Shown in pieces: positions 1-7,300 of a DNA stretch of 64,000 bases (its first letter is position 1; each line of letters starts with the position of its first letter). A program made the position numbers and the translations under genes. Below the pieces are notes generated by a model that made no database searches, had not been told where the DNA came from, and worked only from the letters and a program-made list of their open reading frames with translations. The DNA is taken from assembly GCF_009795805.1 (NCBI RefSeq), contig NZ_WTEY01000012.1, positions 1 through 64,000 of the forward strand. Direction: 5' to 3'. The DNA comes from Gilliamella sp. Pra-s52 (GTDB lineage: Bacteria; Pseudomonadota; Gammaproteobacteria; Enterobacterales; Orbaceae).

Positions 1-154
1 CATCGCCTTTAACCTGTAACACCGACACTGGCGAACTTAGCCCCTCCACTGTTAGCGTATACCGATTATGGCTCACACTTTTCAATCCATCAATTAACCC
101 ATTAACCAATCCCTCACCTAACTTGTCAACCAATGGGTCAAACTTGTTTGCCAT
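1..154 (-). CDS. vgrG: VgrG-family T6SS spike protein, N-terminal fragment cut by the window edge
   Basis: Reading the minus strand from the ATG at 154-152 gives 51 codons that run off the left edge. The residues SHNRYTLTV followed by GL.SP.SVL match the start of the complete VgrG encoded at 10124 (SHNRYTLTVDGLEAPISVL), and both begin with a short helix containing LGEG. A purine-rich ribosome site (AAGGAAAAGG) precedes the ATG. VgrG proteins trimerise into the needle-like spike on the Hcp tube and carry effectors. This copy is transcribed away from the T6SS operon, so it probably heads its own vgrG-effector-immunity island. Length, C-terminal extension and cargo lie outside the window, so an intact gene cannot be proved here. 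Confidence 0.88.
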   Translation of the reverse strand, partial: MANKFDPLVDKLGEGLVNGLIDGLKSVSHNRYTLTVEGLSSPVSVLQVKGD

Positions 155-770
155 GCCTTTTCCTTTCCTTTTTCAGTTTAATATTATTATTTATTAGCCA
201 CTTACACTACTACTGTGGTTTTACACGCAACAACATAAAAAACAAATTATAAGCGTTTTTGGCATTAATTTTAACCCTTATTTTTAAAATACCTTTGATT
301 AATATAACTAATTTATATTGATTAATTAGATAGCAGGAAAAACACATTTGCCAGAAAAAAGATAAGGGTATCAATTTTTATCAATCTAGGAAGGTGACGG
401 CAGCTTGCTTTATAGACCGTAATGATAAGCTTTGTCTAATTAGGCATCAGAAGCAAACGAGTGGGATATGTTTTCCTGAAAAAACAGTAAAATAAAAACT
501 TCAATAAAATCAATAATTTTCCTGAACGATTTTTGAGTGATTAAAATTACGGTTATTAAATTATTACATCTACAACGTTACTGGTTTGTTAAGTGTTGAA
601 AACTATCTATACTTGTGTAATTAGTTAATTTTTTATAAAATGTGTAATTTTATGTAATTTTATTGTAATTTAAAAGAAAATAAGATAGGTTAATATTAAG
701 AAGATGCTTTGTAGTTTCTATTGCATAAATTATTACACTATTAAATTATTAGTTCTATAAGGAATCAAGT
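155..770. other. Intergenic region between divergent vgrG and tssB, likely T6SS control region
   Basis: This 616-base A+T-rich stretch holds no convincing gene. It separates two divergent T6SS transcripts, so it should carry the promoters of both the partial vgrG and the tssB operon. A weak candidate for tssB is TTGTGT at 613-618 with TATAAA at 634-639 (15-base spacer, suboptimal). I found no good -24/-12 sigma-54 element. A palindrome with flanking direct repeats lies at 295-326. The tssB ribosome site AAGGA sits just before 771. The strong A+T bias would suit silencing by H-NS-like proteins, which is an inference. Confidence 0.6.
295..326. repeat. Palindrome flanked by direct repeats in the T6SS control region
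   Basis: The 9-base word TTGATTAAT occurs at 295-303 and again at 318-326. Between and overlapping them are inverted arms AATATAA (301-307) and TTATATT (313-319), separated by CTAAT. The combined symmetry looks like a regulator-binding site, but the sequence is almost entirely A/T, so chance similarity is quite possible. No specific regulator can be named. Confidence 0.35.
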
Positions 771-1271
771 ATGTCAAATAGCTATCAAAACGAAGTCCCT
801 CCTGCTCGTGTTAATATTCAGTTAGATCTTCATACTGGAGGGGCTCAGAAGAAAGTTGAATTACCATTAAAAATTTTATCTATTGGTGATTATGGGCGAG
901 GTAAAGATAAACGTCCTCTTTCAGAAAAAGAAAAAGTCTCTATCAATAAAAATAATTTTGATGCTGTGCTAAAAGAGTTTAGACCAACGGCTAAAATTAA
1001 TGTACCAAATACACTTGCTGATGACGGCAGTGACATCAGCGTAGATCTTGTTTTTGAATCAATGAATGATTTTAAACCTGAACAAGTCGCAAGAAATATT
1101 CCTCAACTTCGTTCTTTGCTGGCTATGCGTAACTTATTAAGAGATTTGAAATCTAACTTACTGGATAACGCTACATTTCGTTACGAACTAGAAAAAATAG
1201 TAAAAGATGAACAGTTATCTGATGAGCTTCGTGCTGAATTAGAATCAATTGTATCTGAAAACACAAAATAA
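771..1271 (+). CDS. tssB: T6SS contractile sheath small subunit TssB (VipA)
   Basis: The 166-residue product has the typical TssB length and pattern: a PPARVNI segment near the N-terminus, the LPLKILSIGDY segment, then the NVP, LVFESMNDFKP and ARNIPQL blocks. TssB pairs with TssC to form the cytoplasmic contractile sheath around the Hcp tube. An AAGGA ribosome site lies 7 bases before the ATG. It is the first gene of the long plus-strand T6SS series and is followed by tssC after 70 bases. Intact, with no sign of decay. Function is from family knowledge and is secure. Confidence 0.96.
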   Translation: MSNSYQNEVPPARVNIQLDLHTGGAQKKVELPLKILSIGDYGRGKDKRPLSEKEKVSINKNNFDAVLKEFRPTAKINVPNTLADDGSDISVDLVFESMNDFKPEQVARNIPQLRSLLAMRNLLRDLKSNLLDNATFRYELEKIVKDEQLSDELRAELESIVSENTK

Positions 1272-1341
1272 GTATTTTAATAAACTATCTAGTCACTTTC
1301 GAAATTAAATATCATTATTGAATAACAATAAGGAAAAAACA

Positions 1342-2874
1342 ATGAGCGGACAGAAAGAACAAAAAAATGCAAGCAATACTGTTTTAGAAAATCATGGTAG
1401 CGTTTACCAATCTCTGTTTAACAAAATAAATCTAAATCCGATCCAAAAAGTAGGTGAAATCGAAAAATACGAAGATAATGATGTATTATTTGAAACCTCG
1501 CAAGATGAACGCGTTACAATGGCTGTTGATATTTTATTAAAATTGATTCAAAGCTCATCGCAAAAAGTTGAAAAATTAGACAAGCATTTATTAGATTATC
1601 ATATTAGCCAAATTGACCGAAAATTAAGCCGCCAATTAGATGCAATTATGCATAACGAAACGTTCCAAGAAATTGAAGCAACATGGCGTGGTTTAAAGTT
1701 TTTAGTAGATCGTACTGATTTTCGACGTAATGTAAAAATTGAGTTATTAGATGTATCAAAAGAAGAGCTTCGTCAAGATTTTGAAGATGCACCAGAAATT
1801 ATTCAAACTGGTTTTTATCGCCATACCTATATTCAAGAATATGATACCCCAGGTGGGGAACCTATTGGTGTAACAATCTCAAATTATGAGTTCGATCGCA
1901 ATCCTCAAGATATTGCTTTATTACGTAATATCTCAAAAGTTGCTGCTTCAGCGCATATGCCATTTGTTGGCGCTGTAGGCCCTAAATTCTTTGGTAAAGA
2001 AACCATGGAAGAAGTTGCTGCAATTAAAGATATTTCAAATTATTTTGATCGCGCAGAATATACAAAATGGAACAGTTTCCGCGAAACAGATGATTCACGT
2101 TATATTGGATTAACATTACCAAGAGTGCTGGCACGTTTACCTTATGGCCCAGATACTGTTCCTGTTCGTAATTTTAACTATATTGAAGATGTCAAAGGTG
2201 TTGACCATAACCGCTATTTATGGGCTAATGCTTCATATGCTTTTGCTGCCAATATGGTACAAAGTTTTATTCGTAATGGTTGGTGCGTACAAATTCGTGG
2301 TCCTCAAGCTGGTGGGCTTGTTGAAGACTTACCTATTCATCTTTACGATTTAGGAACGGGTAATCAAGTTAAAATTCCAACTGAAGTGCTTATTCCTGAG
2401 ACACGAGAATTTGAATTTGCTAATTTGGGCTTTATTCCGCTTTCTTTTTATAAAAATAGAGATTATGCTTGTTTCTTCTCGGCAAATTCAACACAAAAAC
2501 CTGCGTTATATGATACAAAAGAAGCAACCGCAAATAGCCGTATTAATGCACGTTTGCCATATATCTTCTTGTTATCTCGTATTGCTCATTATTTGAAAGT
2601 AATTCAACGAGAAAATATTGGAACAACAAAAGATCGCCGAATACTTGAACTAGAATTAAACAAATGGATTAGCAATCTTGTTACCGAAATGACCGATCCA
2701 AGTGACGAAGTTCAAGCCTCACATCCATTACGAGAAGCTAAAGTTATTGTTGAAGACATTGAAGATAACCCAGGGTTTTTCCGCGTTAAGACATTTTTAA
2801 TTCCTCACTTCCAAATAGAGGGAATGGATATTAATTTATCAATGGTGTCACAGATGCCAAAAGCTAAAGCTTAA
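1342..2874 (+). CDS. tssC: T6SS contractile sheath large subunit TssC (VipB)
   Basis: A 510-residue protein with the TssC blocks: the N-terminal dimerisation region (RKLSRQLDAIMH, then WRGLKFLV near residue 115), the NISKVAASAHMPF segment and the C-terminal FFRVKTFLIPHFQIEGMDINL strand that interlocks with TssB. The open frame could start at a TTG at 1318, but the AAGGA at 1330-1334 lies 7 bases before the ATG at 1342, so that start is chosen. TssC stacks with TssB into the sheath that contracts to fire the tube. Co-oriented with tssB and tssK. Confidence 0.97.
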   Translation: MSGQKEQKNASNTVLENHGSVYQSLFNKINLNPIQKVGEIEKYEDNDVLFETSQDERVTMAVDILLKLIQSSSQKVEKLDKHLLDYHISQIDRKLSRQLDAIMHNETFQEIEATWRGLKFLVDRTDFRRNVKIELLDVSKEELRQDFEDAPEIIQTGFYRHTYIQEYDTPGGEPIGVTISNYEFDRNPQDIALLRNISKVAASAHMPFVGAVGPKFFGKETMEEVAAIKDISNYFDRAEYTKWNSFRETDDSRYIGLTLPRVLARLPYGPDTVPVRNFNYIEDVKGVDHNRYLWANASYAFAANMVQSFIRNGWCVQIRGPQAGGLVEDLPIHLYDLGTGNQVKIPTEVLIPETREFEFANLGFIPLSFYKNRDYACFFSANSTQKPALYDTKEATANSRINARLPYIFLLSRIAHYLKVIQRENIGTTKDRRILELELNKWISNLVTEMTDPSDEVQASHPLREAKVIVEDIEDNPGFFRVKTFLIPHFQIEGMDINLSMVSQMPKAKA

Positions 2875-2901
2875 TATCAAAAAATTTGGGTGGTAGGATT
2901 C

Positions 2902-4254
2902 ATGAAAATTTTTCGTCCTTTATGGAATGAAGGTGTCTTTTTGACACCTCAACAATTTCAACAGCAGGCATTATGGCAACAGTTTTCTTCTCAAAAACTG
3001 GCTTCTATGACTATAGCCAATCCTTGGGGAGTTGAAAAGGCGGTCATTGATACGCAAGCACTCACAGTCGATCGTTTGCAGGCTGAATCAATTAGTATTC
3101 GTTTTCCTGATGGAGTACTAATTGACACCGATACTGCAGATAAGTTACCCAATGCCAGAATATTAAATACAGACATTCCACCTGAGCATGAAGAAGTTAC
3201 TGTATTGATCGGCATACCGTTACTCCAAGCTAACGGGGGAAATTGTTTACAAGAAAACCAACAGCTTGAAAGACCCCTTCGTTATCGGCAAGAATGGGTT
3301 GAAGTAACTGATCTGTTTGGACAAAATACTGAAACCATTGCTGTTGAACGTTATGCGCTAACTTTTTTATTTGATTTTGAAGATCATAGCGATTATTTAA
3401 CATGCCCAATAGCCTATCTTAGGCGAGACTTAAACGGTCGTTTTGTGCTTGATTTTGATTATCTTCCGCCGCTAATTAATTTGTTTACTCAAAGTGGAAC
3501 ATTAATAAAAGAACTAGAACTTTTATGTATACAAATTCAAGCTAAACGCCAACGTTTAATGGGAATGCGTCGAGAATGCAATGATCAAATGGCTGAATTT
3601 GCAATAGCAGATGTATCTATATATTGGCTTTTAAATGCATTAAATACGTTTGAACCTCAACTTAAATTCTTACGTGATAATCCAACAATCCACCCAGAAA
3701 ACCTCTATAAAACATTAACTGCATTAACGGGGGCATTGTTAACGTTTTCATTAAAAAATGGTATGGATAGTATCCCAGCCTATCAACATGACAAACTTAA
3801 TGAAGTCTTCCCTCCACTATTTGGATTAGTACGTAATTTATTAGAAGAGAGCTTACCATCTCGAGTAATTAAAATTGATTTAGTTCATGACAAAGATACA
3901 TTTTGGACTGGTCGCTTAAACGACTCTCGTCTTGTGGAAGATGCTGATTTTTATCTTTCTGTACGTTCAAGTATGCCTGGACACCAATTACAATCCCAGT
4001 TCCCAATATTATGTAAAGCAGGGGCTCCAGATGATGTAAGGCAAATTATACATTCAGCATTATCAGGTATTCCAATAAAAGCACTTAGCCACGTTCCAGC
4101 TGCAATTCCTATGCGTTTAGAAAACCAGTACTTTGCACTGGATCTATCACACAACGCGGCAAAAAATATGTTGCTTACTCGATGTTGTGAATTTTACGTA
4201 CCAAGAGCAATGCCCGATATTTCATTAGAACTTTTCGCTGTTTTGCGGTCATAG
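2902..4254 (+). CDS. tssK: T6SS baseplate subunit TssK
   Basis: A 450-residue protein opening with the TssK signature (RPLWNEGVFLTPQQFQQQ) and keeping the LRRDLNGRFVLDFDYLPPL and LALDLS-like C-terminal segments. TssK trimers link the baseplate wedges (TssF, TssG) to the membrane complex (TssL, TssM). The ATG at 2902 is preferred over a GTG at 2890 because family members begin almost directly with the W-EG-FL-PQ motif and an AGGA lies at 2895-2898, although its 3-base spacing is short. Only 10 bases separate the stop from tssL. Confidence 0.95.
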   Translation: MKIFRPLWNEGVFLTPQQFQQQALWQQFSSQKLASMTIANPWGVEKAVIDTQALTVDRLQAESISIRFPDGVLIDTDTADKLPNARILNTDIPPEHEEVTVLIGIPLLQANGGNCLQENQQLERPLRYRQEWVEVTDLFGQNTETIAVERYALTFLFDFEDHSDYLTCPIAYLRRDLNGRFVLDFDYLPPLINLFTQSGTLIKELELLCIQIQAKRQRLMGMRRECNDQMAEFAIADVSIYWLLNALNTFEPQLKFLRDNPTIHPENLYKTLTALTGALLTFSLKNGMDSIPAYQHDKLNEVFPPLFGLVRNLLEESLPSRVIKIDLVHDKDTFWTGRLNDSRLVEDADFYLSVRSSMPGHQLQSQFPILCKAGAPDDVRQIIHSALSGIPIKALSHVPAAIPMRLENQYFALDLSHNAAKNMLLTRCCEFYVPRAMPDISLELFAVLRS

Positions 4255-4264
4255 GATCAAGATT

Positions 4265-4930
4265 ATGAGTATAGAATCACAAACAATAGATATTGATGAA
4301 TTATTACGAGATTCAATATTGGTTGTTGTACAACTAAAAGCAAAAGCAGATATTCCATCGGGACATAAATTATATGAACTTTGTAAACAACAAGTGACTA
4401 CTGTTCGTGAGACACTATATAACGCTCAATATAGTCAAGATGTGATTGATGATATTAGTTATGCTTTATGTGCATTATTAGATGAAACTGTATTGCTTTG
4501 CCATCGAGATAATCCCAAAAACCAAAACTATGATGAGTGGTTAGGAGCACCACTACAAGTCATATTTTTTAACACTCATAATGCTGGTTATGATTTATTT
4601 GAAAAAATTCGTGGTCGCTTAAAAGCAGATAAAAAAGATTTATTCGTATTAAGTGGCTTTGATAGAGTGCTTGGACTCGGATTTCAAGGTGGATATCTTG
4701 ATAAACCACAAATGGAACGAGAGCATTTGATTTTGGCTCTGCGTGAAGCTGTTCGAGAATATGAACCAGATCAGTCTCATCCTATTGTAGAACAAACCAA
4801 GACTTATCATTATCTAGGACGTAAAACAATATTGTTATCTTGTACTGCATTATCTGTTGTTTTGAGTATTATTCTTTACTTTATATTAGATTATCGACTT
4901 GATATTTTGATTAGAAAAATTGTTGGTTAA
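4265..4930 (+). CDS. tssL: T6SS membrane complex protein TssL (DotU/IcmH), short form
   Basis: The 221-residue protein has a cytoplasmic DotU domain (ALLDET near residues 70-75, then LGLGFQGGY at about 136-144) and one C-terminal membrane helix at roughly 188-209. It lacks the C-terminal peptidoglycan-binding extension of long TssL proteins; the next gene encodes an OmpA domain instead. TssL binds TssM and TssK at the inner membrane. The start uses the AGGA that overlaps the tssK stop region. The next gene's ATG lies 10 bases after this stop. Confidence 0.94.
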   Translation: MSIESQTIDIDELLRDSILVVVQLKAKADIPSGHKLYELCKQQVTTVRETLYNAQYSQDVIDDISYALCALLDETVLLCHRDNPKNQNYDEWLGAPLQVIFFNTHNAGYDLFEKIRGRLKADKKDLFVLSGFDRVLGLGFQGGYLDKPQMEREHLILALREAVREYEPDQSHPIVEQTKTYHYLGRKTILLSCTALSVVLSIILYFILDYRLDILIRKIVG

Positions 4931-4940
4931 ATGGAATATT

Positions 4941-6701
4941 ATGAGTAATTACCCTAAGCGAATCCAAATTGTTTATGCAGCTATATTAAGTATATTGCTA
5001 CTATTTGTTTTTTTACCAATAACCTTTGGCTGGAAAATCATAGCTACTTTTTTGATTCTAATTATTACTGGTGGGTTATTATGGAAAATACGACATTACC
5101 AGCAATTACTTTCTTCATCAACAACAAATATTGAATTTTTAACCCAGAAACTTGATTTATTACCGGCAAAACAACGTTACCGCTTGCCTATTTTACTGGT
5201 AACAGGTAGTGCAGCTAAAGACTTTTTCCCTGAGGACTTATCGTTAGCTGAATCGAATATTGTGGTTTCGTCCGAGGCAGTCTGGATATATGTTGGTGAG
5301 TTTTCGCATTTATCCATTGTTTATGATTCATTAGTCGCAAAATGGCCGGATATGCTTGGGCGAATTGGTATATTTCTTGCCTTAGCTCCTGAACTTGAGG
5401 ATAAACAAGGATTCTTTATTGCTAAATTACAGGCGTTTCGTCAGTCATGGGTAGACACATGTAGAATCGCAAAATATAAATTACCTGTTTACTTATCAAT
5501 CCATATTGGCTTAAACAATTTAATTTATGATGAACAAAACCCATTGCCTGTTTACTGGTTTCAATTAGTTGATCACAAGTTGTTCCTACTCGATCGTTAT
5601 TTATCGCCATTAAATAATTGGGTTAATGATATAAAAATATCGTCAAGTGAGCGGGAAAGACGATTACGGTTAAGACCATTCTTAACTGAAACACAATCTT
5701 GGATCGAAAACATTGTCTTAACAACACTAGTTGATACAAAACAGCCTATTGCTCAATGCAACCCCACAGCAATGGCGATTTATCCTATAAATCAATCCAT
5801 TATAAATAACAATATTATGCAAAAACAATGGGAAAGCATCACTACTTTACCATTACCAAATAGCTATAAAATTGAAGAAAACGTAACACCACCAGATTCT
5901 TTAGTTAAATTTATGCCACTCTCTTACCCATTTTCACCTATTGGGACATTGATCTGTGGCTTAATTACAATTACTTCTTTATTTATTATTGGATGTTTGG
6001 GTTCATCATTTTGGAACAATATAAAACTCTCGGAGCAAATACAAAATGATATTCAACATTACCGTTTAATTTCGATGGACAGTTATGAAGAAAAGCGACA
6101 AGCGCTTGAGTTGCTCAAAGAAGATAGAGCAATGTTGAATCAATATTTAACTCAAGGAGAGCCTATTCGTTTAGGGATGGGACTTTATCATGGACAACAA
6201 TTACTTGAACCATTAAATATATCCATGAGTGATTATATTGCTAAACCACCGGAACCAAAAGAAATTATTGTTACAGAAGAAAGAGTTATCATGAAAGATC
6301 CTCCTCCAGTGATTCGTTTGGATAGTTTGTCTCTATTTGAAAGTGGGCAATCAAACTTAAAATCTGATTCAACCAAAATATTAATCAATGCATTGGTTGA
6401 AATGAAGAAACAGATAAACGCTAACCAAGGAACGGGATGGCTCATTCTAATTGCAGGGCATACTGACTCAACAGGAGATGACAATAAGAATATTCAATTA
6501 TCACTTGATCGAGCTACAGCTGTACGAAACTGGATCATAAAAACCAGCGATATCCCTGAAACCTGTTTTGCAATCCAAGGGAATGGAGCAAAAAAACCGT
6601 TAGAAAGTAATGATACTTTAGAAGGACGCGCAAAAAATCGGCGAGTAGAAATTAGTTTAGTTCCTCAAATGTCAAATTGTGTTTTGGCAAATGAAAATTA
6701 A
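4941..6701 (+). CDS. T6SS OmpA-domain inner-membrane protein with IcmF-like topology
   Basis: The 586-residue protein has two N-terminal membrane helices (about 11-27 and 33-48), a cytoplasmic domain, a third helix (about 334-354) and a C-terminal OmpA/MotB peptidoglycan-binding domain (about 455-575) with GHTDSTG at 506-512 and NRRVEI at the end. The hairpin-domain-helix layout and the GLYHG motif just after helix 3 resemble TssM/IcmF (compare YRFGLNHNDELL in tssM here). I infer an IcmF-like membrane part joined to a cell-wall anchor that supplies the anchoring missing from short TssL. The open frame extends to a TTG at 4920, but the ATG at 4941 is chosen because it follows the tssL stop. 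The ribosome site is weak. The exact role is inferred. Confidence 0.85.
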   Translation: MSNYPKRIQIVYAAILSILLLFVFLPITFGWKIIATFLILIITGGLLWKIRHYQQLLSSSTTNIEFLTQKLDLLPAKQRYRLPILLVTGSAAKDFFPEDLSLAESNIVVSSEAVWIYVGEFSHLSIVYDSLVAKWPDMLGRIGIFLALAPELEDKQGFFIAKLQAFRQSWVDTCRIAKYKLPVYLSIHIGLNNLIYDEQNPLPVYWFQLVDHKLFLLDRYLSPLNNWVNDIKISSSERERRLRLRPFLTETQSWIENIVLTTLVDTKQPIAQCNPTAMAIYPINQSIINNNIMQKQWESITTLPLPNSYKIEENVTPPDSLVKFMPLSYPFSPIGTLICGLITITSLFIIGCLGSSFWNNIKLSEQIQNDIQHYRLISMDSYEEKRQALELLKEDRAMLNQYLTQGEPIRLGMGLYHGQQLLEPLNISMSDYIAKPPEPKEIIVTEERVIMKDPPPVIRLDSLSLFESGQSNLKSDSTKILINALVEMKKQINANQGTGWLILIAGHTDSTGDDNKNIQLSLDRATAVRNWIIKTSDIPETCFAIQGNGAKKPLESNDTLEGRAKNRRVEISLVPQMSNCVLANEN

Positions 6702-6733
6702 ATATTTTTAACAAACAAAAAAGGAGTAAAACA

Positions 6734-7222
6734 ATGGCAGTTCCAGCGTATATGTTTTTAAAAGATGATGGCGGAGCAGAAATTAAAGGTTCTGTAACTG
6801 TAGTCGGACGAGAAGGGAGTGTTGAAGTAGTTGAGTTTGATCACAAAGTCTACATTCCAACTGACGGTAATACTGGTAAATTAACTGGTACACGAGTACA
6901 TAAAGCACTCGAATTTGTTAAAGAAGTTGATGCTTCATCACCTTATCTTTACAAAGCCGTAACTACAGGTCAAAACCTAAAATCTGTGGAAATCAAATGG
7001 TACAAAATTAATGATGCAGGTCAAGAAATTGAGTACTTTAACACATTAATGGATAACGTAAAAATTGTGTCTATAAAACCAGAGATGCACAATATTAAAG
7101 ATCCAACAAAAGAACAATATAATCATCTAGAACGTATCGAATTACGTTACGAAAAAATCACATGGACTTACAAAGATGGCAATATCATTCACTCAGACAG
7201 CTGGGTTGAAAGTAGAGCTTAA
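6734..7222 (+). CDS. hcp: T6SS inner tube protein Hcp (TssD)
   Basis: A 162-residue Hcp: AVPAYMFLKDDGGAEIKGSV at the N-terminus, the G.LTGTRVHKAL loop, and the C-terminal RYEKITWTYKDGNIIHSDSWVE strands. Hcp hexamers stack into the tube expelled by sheath contraction and can chaperone effectors. It has the strongest ribosome site in the locus (AAAAAGGAG, 7 bases before the ATG) and is followed by an 11-base-pair hairpin before clpV. Both features fit a subunit needed in large amounts. Confidence 0.96.
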   Translation: MAVPAYMFLKDDGGAEIKGSVTVVGREGSVEVVEFDHKVYIPTDGNTGKLTGTRVHKALEFVKEVDASSPYLYKAVTTGQNLKSVEIKWYKINDAGQEIEYFNTLMDNVKIVSIKPEMHNIKDPTKEQYNHLERIELRYEKITWTYKDGNIIHSDSWVESRA

Positions 7223-7232
7223 TGTGATTTAT

Positions 7233-7261
7233 GTTGATTCTGTTGTAATGACAGAATCAAC
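7233..7261 (+). terminator. Hairpin between hcp and clpV (partial terminator or mRNA stabiliser)
   Basis: Perfect 11-base arms GTTGATTCTGT (7233-7243) and ACAGAATCAAC (7251-7261) enclose a 7-base loop. The following AATTATTTAATT is A/T-rich but has no real T-run, so it is probably a leaky terminator or a 3' stabilising structure for hcp mRNA that lowers clpV output relative to Hcp. Confidence 0.6.
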
Positions 7262-7300
7262 AATTATTTAATTAACAATAAAATAATGAAAGGAAGAGTA

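Noticed and set aside
155-770. Sigma-54 (-24/-12) promoter for the T6SS
   Set aside because: GG and GC pairs at the required 10-base spacing were not found; TGGCATTAATTTTAAC near 260 lacks the -12 GC.
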